From contig MNCI01010443.1 of NCBI GenBank assembly GCA_015680685.1, positions 1,093,483 to 1,157,482 of the forward strand: a DNA stretch of 64,000 bases, given 5' to 3'. The notes beneath the pieces are model-generated. The model was not told the origin of the DNA. It made no database searches and worked only from the letters and a program-made list of their open reading frames with translations. Numbering within the stretch: position 1 is the first letter of the stretch; each line of letters begins with the position of its first letter. Below are positions 24,922 to 35,609 of the stretch, piece after piece. The position numbers and the translations under genes are program-made. Source of the stretch: Gnetum montanum (lineage: Eukaryota > Streptophyta > Gnetopsida > Gnetales > Gnetaceae).

Positions 24922-26855
24922 GCATTAGTAAGGTTGTTTTTGAAATTAAGTTATACCTTACTTCTTGCCTTAATTAATTAATTTTTTTAATCTCCATGTG
25001 ACATTGGCCGAAAGATTGTAATAATCAGTCCATTTTACTTTAGGTGGTTTCTCATTTTAGTTTCCCAGCATACCTAGGGATTAAATGATTTTTTGGCACA
25101 ATTATTCTTAATTTACAACTAATTACCCTTAATAATTTCCTTTGGGTGATGATAAATTCCAAAAAATTTAGGCTCTATTTGACAGGTGTCCCTCCCCCAC
25201 GACTAAGATGAACACTTCGGGTTCAAGTAGGTTTAGAAAAAATTAAAATCGGAGTACCAGCGAGTGAAATAGAGGTTGAAAAGCAAGGGTGTCATGCTCG
25301 CAAGTCATAGAGAAAAATTTGAAAAACTCCCCTACGTGAATGATGAGAAATGATGCTAAATGTTGTNNNNNNNNNNNNNNNNGGTCGTCGCCTACTCATA
25401 GGTTTTGGGAACATGATATCGCATATGATACATCACATATGTGATATCTCGACCACGATATCATGGCCTATGGATGTTTAGGCCCAAGGGAAAAATACCA
25501 AATTTGGAAGGTTTTTCTTGGAATAAAAATTTGAAATTAAGACATGTGACACATGTTGAAGGGTTCTGGGATAATTAGATGATTTTGAAGGCACGAATAA
25601 TGATCTGTGGGTTTTATCAATGAGGAACTTTGATGGTAAGTGAGAGAAAAAGGTCATGTAATGGTACACAGGAATGTTATTATTCAGAGGGATAGTAGTA
25701 GGAAAAGAAAATCATTAAAAATATACTGAGGGTAAGAAATGGTGTGTGTGAGCTATGTCATAAGTGAAGATTACAAAAGATTACACAAGTGGGTCCTCCC
25801 CAAAGCAGGTTCCAACCTATAATGCCCTTGTGTAACCACACTTAAAGTGTCTATGGGCACTGGAAGGGTTAAATGTAATCCACACTGATTTTACAAAACA
25901 CACACATGTAATTATCACCGGAATGAGGTAAGAATTCTATGTTACACATGACATGAGATACAATTACACGAACAGTGAGATGAGACAAAATATAGAAGGG
26001 ATCGTAGAGATTAGGACATGAGGTAACTAACCGAGGGCATAGTGAATCTTGTGTGCAAAGCATGATTAACGTGTCATTAACCCATCGTTCCAAGATCAGG
26101 ACCAAGTCCATTCCTCTAATCAGTTACATCACATTGTTTCATCCCATGATGAGTAACTATAAGAGTACCATAACAACAAGGTGTACAATCACTTGGCATT
26201 TTATTCAAGGGAGGAGTGACTTTTATTTTGTGGCACTTCCTTTTTTTTTTCTTTTTTTTTTAATACTGAATCCAAGGCAACTGCCAACCTTTAGGCATGG
26301 GTGCATGTCTTTCCAGTGGGACCCCCTAGAATAGCATTGGATTTTTGAGTGCCAGTTTGATTACTCTTACTCCCATTTTTCATTAGATCTACAAGGATCT
26401 TAGTACAACTACGTTGCATGATAACTCCCACAGACGTCACCAAAGAGAATCCACAAGTCCCCTTGATGTCACACCCTAATCATTTCCTCTTGGTCCATCC
26501 TTCTTCATTCTAGGTACAATGAACACAAAATTAATTTTAAGTTTTAAGAATGTCAAGAATATCACTATACCCTTGAACAGAACCTCTTATTTGTAGAGTG
26601 GATGAGTGGGTGTAATGGGCTCACTATCCAAATAATTGACCACTCACGACTCGACAACATCGAACACACCTCAACCAATGATCCACATGAGTGTTTTATT
26701 CATAGATGAGATTACTTATAAAAAATGTAAAAGGACAAAACGACAAAAATCTAAAACAAGAAATGGAAAATTGAAAAAATGGAAAACAAAAAGTTGTAAA
26801 ATTAAAGAAAATAAAAAGTGGTTATTAATCCTACTTGTTACTAGAATGGGGGATA
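24922..26855 (-). other. E2 internal spacer with U3-like palindromes and assembly gap
   Basis: Non-coding spacer homologous to E1 7313-9178, except for a segment after the gap. At about 25383-25480 it has GATATCGCATATGATA, CACATATGTGATATC and CACGATATCAT words like the LTR promoter region. E1 lacks these here. Confidence 0.5.
25367..25382. other. assembly gap (16 N)
   Basis: Run of N inside E2, beside promoter-like palindromes, so an LTR fragment or extra insertion may be collapsed here. Confidence 0.95.
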
Positions 26856-28649
26856 TCATCCATAACTAATCAGTTGAGGATGGAAAGGATTAATAAATGG
26901 AAGATGAGGATCCTTGCATGTTGGAAATATTGGGGCCTTGTCATACTTACCCCATCGGGGTTCACACACTTGATTATAGTAAGCATAGTGAGGTAATTTA
27001 TACGATGTAGTTCCCGGATAATGAGTTGACCCACTATGATATTTGGGACCAGAAGATGGTATGCAAGGATCAGGATGATGCCTTCCATGACTATGTTCAT
27101 TGGGTTGTATTGTTGTTGGAGTGTGAGTTGGTAGCCCTAATGAAGTTACATGAGGCGTTGGGTTCAAAGATAAGGGTGCATCATAGTGTGGGACTTGTGC
27201 TGAGTTGGAGGGTGCAGTGGCCTTGAAATTGTGTTGTCCCTTCCTAGGGTCATTTCTAAAGAAGGGGCACCTTCGATGTTGCTGAGGTCTCTCACTGCTG
27301 TTGGAAGTAGTAGCACAAGTAATGTTTGTGGGTTGTTGCTGTGATGCAGACACCTTAGGAATAGTTGGTGGCAATGTAGAAGGAGGGAAAGGATGAGAAT
27401 GTTGAACATTAGAAGGATTGTATGGTGCACAAGGTGGTGGTTGTGTTGAGGACATGGGTTGATAGTATTGAGGAGAATGGTAATGTGGTGAGATAGAGAA
27501 TGTTGACCCAGTTGGGGAAACAGGATGTTGAACAAGATAAGCATTTGGATTCGGATGATATGAAGGGTATCTCCAGTTTAGGGGTGGCTTCCCCCACGAC
27601 TGGGATTGTTGCCATTGTGATCAAACACAATATCTTTGTATGAACTTGGGATGTAACATGCTTCTCCAATGCTCATATAAATGTAACAAGATTAGGCATT
27701 GACCCTTGGGGTGATCGTATAGGCAAATGTTGCATTCATACATGTGATTGGCAATTGAGTTCTTATTTTCCTTATCCCTTATTTCCAATTGTCTAATGAT
27801 ACTTTGTCTTGCTTCTCGAGTTGTCAAAACTCTATCTCCAATAATATCAATAAGTTCTCCATACTTTTTATACGTCCATTCCAACATCTTATTGATTTTT
27901 GCCTCGACCTCTTCTAATGATTGTTGTATCGGCAAAGATGGTTCTTTCTCCTTGTGATTGGTTGATTTCTCCTTTTTATGATCATGGACCTTTGTTAAGT
28001 TGAGATTTTGGTCTTGTTGATGTTTTTCAACATTCTCCCTTCTAGCCATTTCTCCTTCTTCTTTTGCTACCTGCTTAATAAGATCTTGGGCTTGATGGGT
28101 TCATAGTTCATATAGTTAACCTTGGGCATACATTCCTAAGGTATCTCTTGTTTCATTACGTAGCCCATCAATGATATGGTACATTAGTCTTTCCTCGGAG
28201 AACTCATGGCCTGGACAATTTTTTAACAATGCATAATATCTTTCTAAGGCCATGTTCAAGGGTTCATGTTGTGCTTGTTTCCATCCTTGGATTTGTTTCC
28301 TCAAGGCTGACACTCTTGCGTAGGTTTGNTGCGGATCTAAGTCATACCCTCCTGAAAAATTAGGGAAGTTGTTTAAATCGAGCCTAGGTAGACGGCTCTC
28401 TTTACGATGCCTACGGGAGATTCAAATAACCTCTTGTATTTGTGTTAAGGTTGTAGTGGCTAGTAGGGGTTCATCGTCATCTTGTAAGTTATGCTTTAGT
28501 GCATTGGGATGATGTTTCCTTTGTTTATGTTTATAAGAAACCCCCACTTTAGGTTGTGTACTCCAATCTTTATCGTCATATAGTTCGTTGGTTCTCCAAT
28601 GAACTTCCTCACTAAGTGTGGCATTATCATGATCTTGTAGAAGAGGCAT
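26856..28649 (-). pseudogene. gag polyprotein of E2, decayed, with hidden gap
   Basis: Reverse-strand pieces run from 28649 through capsid-region words (LKNCPGHEFSEERLMYHIID at about 28230). Next is IGDRVLTTREARQSI, then the knuckle CNICLYDHPKGQC (CX2CX3HX4C, the form used by Athila/Tat gags, at about 27720). It ends in a Pro/His/Ser-rich tail of about 200 codons to 26856. One N at 28329 replaces about 178 bases present in E1 (10674-10851), so the break there is an assembly fault and not a mutation. The N-terminal part (LPRLDLN-type region) is at 28420-28360. Stops and frame changes elsewhere show that the copy is dead. Confidence 0.8.
28329..28329. other. single-N scaffold join
   Basis: The flanks TAGGTTTG and TGCGGATCTAAG are about 178 bases apart in the aligned gag of E1. 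The N hides missing sequence. Confidence 0.8.
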
Positions 28650-28772
28650 GGTTGTGAAATTGTGTGTGAATTTGTATGTGACTTTTTATAATTATTTCTT
28701 TCTAAAAGATATATCGTTAAGTCCTTGTACAGTGACCTTGTATGATATAACTAATCTAGATAACTAGCACTG

Positions 28773-28790
28773 TCCTCGGCAATGGCGCCA
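28773..28790 (-). other. tRNA-Asp-type primer binding site of E2
   Basis: Reverse strand TGGCGCCATTGCCGAGGA lies one base from the LTR end, matching the tRNA-Asp complement at 16 of 18 positions. E1 has the same spacing. Confidence 0.85.
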
Positions 28791-28791
28791 A

Positions 28792-29621
28792 TGATGAGTG
28801 GCAAGGTACCCCTACACTCAACCATACAAATACGAGCATTACACGCGCGATCTGGTCGAACTCCGTAGATGGACTAGTTGTGGCATCTAGATAGTTAGCC
28901 TTAGGTCGCAGTTCACTGTCTTCCCACTTGGACTAGTATTATGTTTGTCACGTATGGTTTAGTCCAGAGTGAGATGTATGATGTGTTCTAACCTAATGCT
29001 ACTCCTAAAGGTAATGAAAAGTAATATTAACTAAACTAGGAGAGAGAAGGGTGAGAAAGAATCTAAGCTAGCCTAAGTGCGATGAGCATCTATTCCTTGA
29101 TTATCCGTGCACATCTTGGACTTTGTGCAAGACTACCACTGGGATTACCAAGCGAAGATCCTAGGTACGCTACTGGGTTACCAAGTAGTCACACTTAAAT
29201 GCTCGTAATCAAGTCATACTCATTCCGTGTTTTAACTTGAGTTTAAGGGTGAGAGAGATTAACTAGGAAAGTAGTAAATAACAAGTAATTAAATAATTAA
29301 TCTAAGTGAATGCTGCAATGATGAAGTAATCTCGATCTTTATTTCTGGTCATATGTGTGTCCAAGTATGTCACACTCAAATAAGGATGCCATACAATTAC
29401 AATCACCACACTGTGGGCATACACAGAGAGGAAAAGGATTGAGAGAGAGAAAATGAAACTAAAATCAAAACTAACTCTAAACTGAAACTAAAACACTAAC
29501 TCCCTTAATTAATTTGTCTACCTCTTATTTATAGATGAGGAGACAGGTCGGGATATCGTGTATGCGATATCACAGTTGGGCTGCGATATCACGTTGTGGT
29601 CGCCCAAATGACGACTCGTCA
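28792..29621 (-). repeat. 5' LTR of E2 (830 bp)
   Basis: Family-1 LTR with the TATA box at 29526-29533 and the palindrome at 29551-29572. A second CGATATCACG arm is at 29583-29593, absent from the 3' LTR at 21134. Confidence 0.85.
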
Positions 29622-29626
29622 ACGTC

Positions 29627-29657
29627 GCTTCTTCATGTAGGGGAGGATTGTGAGAGA
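29627..29657 (+). other. 3' end of element 3 interior with polypurine tract
   Basis: This 31-base stub between E2 and the 3' LTR contains GGGGAGGATTGTGAGAGA, a purine-rich primer site. It confirms the forward orientation of element 3. Confidence 0.7.
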
Positions 29658-30229
29658 TGTTCCAAGGTGGTGGTTCTCTTGGGCTCTCCCCATGGTTTGG
29701 AGGCCATGGAACACTTTGAGGGACCCTCAGGTGACTCAAGTGTTAGAAAACCCATCCTGACTTGGCGGTACTAAGTTAGTATCAGGATACCCTCCTGATG
29801 CAACTCTCTCTATGTCCTCTTCATTCTACCCTCATGTAGAGAACTACATGGCCCTAATTTTACGGTGGTAGTAGATATGTAGGTAGCCAGGATTGGATAG
29901 TTCTGGTGCAGTGCCAAGCCACACCTTGTACTAGATCGTGAGTGATTTGGGGGTGAGGCACTACCCCTTGTAGATGCCTCATTTCCCCTTCCACCGAGGT
30001 TGTCTATAGGGTTGCTTGTGTGCTTGTTTGCATGGTCCTCGTTTGGAGTTGGTTACCCTCTGTGAGGTGTGTTTCCATACATACCTATTAAGAAGCTATG
30101 TTACTGCTTGCACTCACTCTTGAGTTGCTTGTTTGCTTGAGGAGTATTCCCTAAGTCTTCCGCCCTAGATCCATTGGATCTTAGTGAATTCCTTGGGGTG
30201 TCGGACAATGTTGGGGCAAGGTTGTTACA
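29658..30229 (+). repeat. 3' LTR of element 3 (572 bp)
   Basis: Begins TGTTCCAAGG and ends GTTGTTACA; matches 15723-16293 along its length with scattered transitions. Confidence 0.85.
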
Positions 30230-30230
30230 T

Positions 30231-30375
30231 CACCTAGAGCGACTTTGCTCATCGTCCTAAGCAAAGGGTTGATAGATGAGGGAAAGCCTAACCTCTTGAA
30301 CTAGCTACGTCTAGGCTCAAACCCAGGTCTTTAACTTTAGAAACAAGCACCTTACCATCACTCAAGATGATGGTC
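30231..30375 (-). mobile_element. tRNA-derived SINE (Au-like)
   Basis: On the reverse strand, TGATGGTAAGGTG (30348-30360) fits an RNA polymerase III A box. About 25 bases further on, GGTTTGAGCCT (30313-30323) fits a B box (GGTTCGANNCC with one decayed CpG). The phrase GTAAGGTGCTTG...GACCTGGGTTTGAGCC is typical of plant tRNA-related SINEs. The 3' end lies against the LTR of element 3 and includes the small hairpin GAGCAAAGTCGCTC. SINEs carry no protein and depend on LINE enzymes. Confidence 0.65.
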
Positions 30376-31908
30376 CCTATTTACTTTCAACATCAAATTT
30401 ATAAAAATCTTTATGATATAATTGGTGGATTAAAATCTACAAATCTTTAATCATCTAAGTTATATAGAATCTTTGAGCAAAATTCCTAGATCTCTTTCAA
30501 AACGAAATCTTCTTTTAACTTAAACTATTATCTCTAAATATCCTTGTGCTTCAAGCAAATTTGTTCATACAAGTTTGATTTAAATTACTTATTTTACACT
30601 ACACTTGCTATCAAAATCAAATCACATGGCAAAAACTATATACTACTAATACAAAAGAAAGAAGTACTTGCTTGGTAGAAGAAGAAACCATTTTTTAGTA
30701 ATGTTATTTAAAATGCCTTTGTTCTATTTAAAGGATAAAAACTGCAATAACCTATTACCAAAACAATTGCAAACTTAAAAATTGATTAAAAATTGATGTG
30801 CATTTACAGGACTAAGAAGTTAGGGGATAATCCTTCTTATGTTCAATTTGACTTTTTTTATTTTTGTCTTTGGGTAAGTCACGTAAACACCAATAAGGCT
30901 AGAGCCACTTGTTGCATCAGGAGCAAATATAGTCTATGATTTTGCCTTCTCCTTTTAATGATATTCAAACTAATAGGATTACTGTTAAATAATGAAGTTT
31001 TAAAAAAATCTTAGATTTCATTGTCACGGGATTTAGAATATTTTTCAAGTTTTAAAAACTTGCATTTAAATTGTGGCTGGCTTTAATCCGGTTCGGTTTA
31101 CTCCAGTTTTCACCGTTTCATCCTGGCTTTTAAGCGAACCATACTTGGTAAGTTATCAATGAAGTGTTAAGTTTTAACTTGGGACTCTGCTTTGCGCAAT
31201 CAGGTTGTACCACACCCGTCAAGACGTCACCTCTTGCTGATGTGGAATTGGATCTCCACGCATCTGTGATGAGGAGCCACGTAGCCATGTTTTTGATTCC
31301 CCGGTTCGGCCCAGAACATTCATAAATCCTGCTGCATAACTTAAAAATGGACCACACTCCGAATCCGCGTGCAACATTTGCGCCCGTTCACCTGTCTCAG
31401 GCATTTCCAACCCTATAACTTAAACAATCTCTTTTTAAGGAAAATCCACCAAACCTTCTCTTCATCTTTAAGGGAAATATAGTCAACCTTCTCCACCCTA
31501 ATAACTAATATCATGTCATACATTACCCAATCAAAATGTAATTTACCTGTTCATTGCTTTTAATCGACAGTTTTTGTATATGTTAACTAATTCTTCCCTT
31601 AGAAAAAAGCCAAAAGGCATATTATTATTAGACACTTCTACCCAAAGAGACTATTGTTGAAAATTCAACCAATAGAAATGTTTACCAATGTGTTGGAAGT
31701 TGTAACTACCAAACCAATTACATAATGAAAGCCTAATTACCATTTAACTAACAAGGTTGCAAACAAGGTTATCTTGCTATCTACCTTTATATTAGTGCTC
31801 ATAGAGCCCCTCACTCCTATTTAAAGGACAAGACACAAACATAGGAGGTATGTATTTAGTAGTTCCTAGCACATAGTTATTAGGTATCCAAAAACTTTAC
31901 AAAGAAGT
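30376..31908. other. gene-free interval with a CpG-retaining patch at 31080-31410
   Basis: No supported gene. Most of it is AT-rich. 31080-31410 stands out by keeping CpG and ACGT words (GACGTC, CCACGTAG, CCGGTTCGG), which suggests younger or less methylated DNA. It could be a remnant of a promoter or of a young repeat. Confidence 0.4.
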
Positions 31909-32115
31909 GTGCATTCAATTTACAGTAGGCAAGAAAGAATTTTATTTAATAATTTTGTTGGTGTTAAGCCACAGTATCCTTTTCCTCCTACTTTATTTGG
32001 TCTTTTTATTAATGAACTTGAAGAGTGGATGTATAAAATGCTAATTCATTTTGCAATTACAAAGCAGTCCTATCATACTCTTACTTTATGTTGATGATGT
32101 TACCTTAAATGAAGG
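31909..32115 (+). pseudogene. LINE (non-LTR) reverse transcriptase fragment
   Basis: The frame reads VGVKPQYPFPPTLFGLFINELEEW, the plant LINE RT block usually seen as GV(R/K)QGCPLSP(T/L)LF. After a frame change, 32066-32101 reads LLLYVDDVTL, carrying the Y(V/A)DD catalytic pair. No endonuclease, RNase H or poly(A) tail was found nearby. It is a 5'- and 3'-truncated dead copy. Confidence 0.75.
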
Positions 32116-32363
32116 ATCCATAAATGAAGAATAATAATCATGAGAATACCACAAAATTCTACAAGCAACAATAAATCTTCCTATTAAAGACAACAATGTG
32201 CCAACCTATTTACTGATGTTTTGACAAACTTCATTAACAACTTTCTCCTAAACATTATTAGCATAAGCTAAGATAATGTTTAGGACTACTGGGTTACCAA
32301 ATGTTAAGCGTTATTGGGATTACCAAGTGCTAAGCGTATAATCAAAGTGGTCATACTTATGTG

Positions 32364-34032
32364 TGTAGTGATTGAAAATGTCGAAGGCTAGAAGAGGTCC
32401 ATGGTTGCATAGTCTTGACCCTACTTTCGCATGAGGGCCTATTGGGAATGGAGGCAGGGTGCCTAGAACAGTCTTGTTGATCAATCTAGGACTTACGGGT
32501 GTAACGATGAAATGGATGTTAGGGGTTTGCACAGTGTTCACAATGTTTACAGTGCCCACGAGGGTGAGTGTAGTCAAAGGTCACAATGCAAAATGAGGGT
32601 ACAAACATGCGAATTTAGGCAAGAAAATAGTGAAAAATGATAGAAGAATGCTAGAATGCGAGTAAAAATGTGTAGAGAATAAGTGAGAGAGAGATTGGCA
32701 CCACCCCAAATGAGGAAAGCATAGTTGACTGCAAAGAGAGTTAAGGAGGTACATGGTGTATAGATAGGCATAATAGGCAAGCGCAGTCATAGTCTTAGGA
32801 TATCTAGGCTATGAAAACTAATGTCCACCATGAATTCTGAGCCTACCGAGTTGGCTATCATGGTGTCCTATGAGCTACGGTGGTCAACGGTGTCCAGGGT
32901 AGTGTCCAATGGTGTGCAACGCTGTCTTCCCAAGAATGCCAAGTGCACTCTAAGTTTTTCAAATGCTAAAATGTTGGTCAAGTGCTTCAAATGCCAACTT
33001 CACTTTTGGTTTGCCAACTCTTAAAATGTGAGGCGTTGGGGTATTTATAAGGCCAAGGTTAGCATGAATCATGGATCAAACGCGACATGGTAGGGGGTAG
33101 TTGGGACTATGCTAGCCCTAACTATGCTCCCATTGAAGCAAATGGTGTTCTGATAGTGTGCTCCAATGGACCCTGTGAGACTACCAGACTATGACTACAC
33201 TACTAAGACTACATAAGTGAATGCTGAACAGACCATGAAGTACTTGAAACAATGCAAAATAGTGTAGTTTTGGATACTACACTCTAATACTATGTTGTCC
33301 ACTCTCTCAAGTGGTGTTGAGCATAAGTACAATTTAGGGGTAAATGAGGGATGCAAATGAAATGCAACTTGTTGATCTTGCTTGCCAAAGGAAAGTTTGA
33401 GCTAAGATGCCAACTAGTGTTGAGCTTTGGAGGCTTTTAGAGGTAGTTCTGCATGACTACGTTGACTACACTCTAGAACGTAGTCCAACAGTTAGACAAA
33501 TTTTGCCAAAAAATGTGTTTCAATGTAGATTATGCTAACTACACTCTAGAGCATAGTCCTGGCAAGGAAAGTGTAGCTCGGACACTTAGAAAAATTTGGC
33601 AAAAACTAATGCCCTTATGTAGACTACGTTGGCTATGCTCTAGAGCATAGTAGGGAATGTCGCCTTAGAAGTTAGAAAATTTGCCAAACTATTTTTCTAT
33701 GCCAAGCTAGCTTGATAACCTTTGGATTGGCACTTAAAGAAAATTTGTAAATTTGGCCATTTCTATGCCAACTATGCTAACTACACTTTGGAGGATAGTC
33801 CTAGTAGGGAGAGCATAGTTAGGACACTTCAAAGTTTTTGTAGTTGCTGTCAACACTTAGAAAAATCTTGCAAATTTGGACTATTTTTATCAAATATGCT
33901 AACTAGGCTATGGAGCGTAGTCTTGGAAGTGGGGAGCATAGTCTCAACACTTATATAAATTTTTTTTCAAGTTTTGACACTTAGAAAAATTTGCAGTTGA
34001 GACTTGGGAGGTCAAATTTAGTGGTGTTTTAC
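32364..34032 (-). repeat. 3' LTR of element C (about 1.67 kb)
   Basis: It ends (reverse strand) in CACTACA at 32364 and starts near TAAAACACC at 34032. TATAAATA on the reverse strand is at 33042-33049. The U3 (33330-34032) holds five irregularly spaced copies of a CTATGCTCTAGAGCATAG-type word. The start dinucleotide reads TA, probably decayed TG. Confidence 0.75.
33460..33925 (-). repeat. Repeated palindromic words in the U3 of C
   Basis: Centres at about 33474, 33548, 33641, 33790 and 33910. The copy at 33632-33650 is the perfect 18-bp palindrome CTATGCTCTAGAGCATAG. Related words recur in the LTR of D at 46800, 46930, 47070, 47150 and 47210. Confidence 0.65.
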
Positions 34033-34048
34033 TGGTCCCTCTTTGTTA
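34033..34048 (-). other. polypurine tract of element C
   Basis: Reverse strand AACAAAGAGGGACCAG precedes the LTR start. Confidence 0.6.
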
Positions 34049-35600
34049 ACATCAGGAGGAGTGGCTCGAGAGATGTTGACAAAGAACGTAAAACACCATA
34101 GTAGGCTCGACACCAACATCTCTCATCAGTACTTAAATAGATATCACTTCATCATGCTCAAGAGTGCTAAGGATAATGGTATGCTAGGGATAAAGGATAT
34201 AGGGAATGTGCTAGGGGTAATAGGAGAGGTAAAATGTAATTAATGTATCATACCACAAGATGCAGAGTCAGCACAGCTAATTGGGATCAAGGCACTAAGG
34301 TGGCTTGTTGCCAAAATGGTAACTCCTCATTAGAATACTTATGACAGAGTTAGCATCCATAGCACTAGAATGGCTTGCCCTTGAAATTATGACCTCTCGT
34401 CAAGATGCTTATGAGAAGGTCGATGCCGATTTAAGGTTCGACCAGTTTCAGAATTGTAGCTTTGCTAATTTTTCCTTGGGAACATGTTTTCCCTATTTTT
34501 CTTTGCTTTTTCTTTTTCTTTTTTGCATTTTTTTATTTTTGGTGGCTACAACGAACTTGCTTTGGGTTCTGTACATTGCGAGATGCTAGTTGTAGGATGC
34601 TTTTCGTTAGGTGGGCTATGTGCCACCTAACAGGCTTGGCTTTAGTGCAACCATGTTGCATCTATAGAACAAGTGTTTCCTCCTCAGGCTAAGTTGTGTT
34701 ACATCCACTTGGGCTTTGACCAACCCATAGAGGCTCCACATAGGACGAATTGCATTATGTTAGCTATAAGTTTTGCAGTTGACATAAAGAGGGTGCCATG
34801 TGCATCGGAGGAGTTACGAGCTCTATGATGTAGGGAAAGGCAGGAAAATACAAGGTAAAAAGGGTGAATGTAAATAGGCTATAGTGGGGTAATAGGGATG
34901 TGTGCTCTTGAGTAGCTTATCTAGTCCAATCGTGCACATCAAAACGATGTGGTGACTTGCCACTATGATGAGATGCATCTCTGTACGATCACCTTTGGGG
35001 CTTTACCCTACAAACACAACACAGAGAGAATAAGAAAACAATCACACAATGTGAGATGAGAGCAAAATACTAGCTATAAGGGTGGTGCAAGTGTTGTGAG
35101 TGTTGTACCAGTTGCAAGAGCTTATAGTGGTAGTGTAGGAAAACTAGTGCAGGTGCTAGAGTGAGAAAGCTGCAAAAGCTTCAACAACCACATTAGAGGT
35201 AAGTGCTCAAGCAATGACAAGAGTTCGATAGAGTAGGAAAGATGATGGGAGCCCTAATGTTGTTATTACTCCAAAGGGTTATGCTAACCATGAGAGCTCC
35301 ATGAAATAATGAAATACCTAAGGTTGGTAATGCTATTGGTGTAACTTGGGGCTGGTAGCGCTAGTGACCATGGAAGGAGCTTTGGAAGGTTAGCAAAATG
35401 CCCAAGGGTAACTCCAAAATATCAGAAAAAGGGTAAGGGATGATAATGTTGCAAATGTTCCAAAGGCCTTTTTTGGTGATAGGAAATTCATTTTGGAACT
35501 ACAGTGCTACTGCCCTACCCACAAGATGTGGGAAAATGGCATGGAGTTGGAAGTATTGTCACTCGCTTGTCTGCATAACTATGTGTTGAATTGCAAACCT
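34049..35600. other. 3' non-coding part of element C
   Basis: No supported gene. The T-rich run at 34480-34550 and small ORFs show no known domain. Tat elements often carry extra ORFs here, but none could be recognised. Confidence 0.45.
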
Positions 35601-35609
35601 AGTTTAAAA

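Larger units (their letters stand above)
21129..29626 (-). mobile_element. Non-autonomous Athila-like LTR element E2 with coiled-coil ORF
   Basis: LTRs lie at 21134-21939 and 28792-29621. The target duplication is ATGTC on the left and ACGTC on the right, differing by one C-to-T at a CpG. The element reads on the reverse strand and has the same primer site, polypurine tract and LTR ends as E1. The interior is about 6.85 kb with decayed gag (28649-26856) and a long second ORF (24921-22111). There is no protease, RT or integrase. Its insertion splits element 3, so it is younger than element 3. E1 can be explained as a deletion derivative of an E2-like master. Confidence 0.9.
15723..30229 (+). 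mobile_element. Non-coding LTR element 3, interrupted by E2
   Basis: Direct LTRs at 15723-16293 and 29658-30229 begin TGTTCCA and end GTTACA. A tRNA-Met-type primer site follows the left LTR and a purine-rich tract precedes the right LTR. Without E2 the interior is about 4.9 kb. It contains no recognisable gag or pol motif in any frame, only ORFs under 80 codons, so it is best called a large retrotransposon derivative. No matching 5-bp duplication flanks it (AAGGA on the left, TCACC on the right). E2 landed 31 bases before its 3' LTR. Confidence 0.8.

Noticed and set aside
33722-34692. Several 60-80-codon ORFs in the LTR and 3' region of C
   Set aside because: AT-rich, no domain, overlapping LTR sequence that is non-coding in the paired copies.
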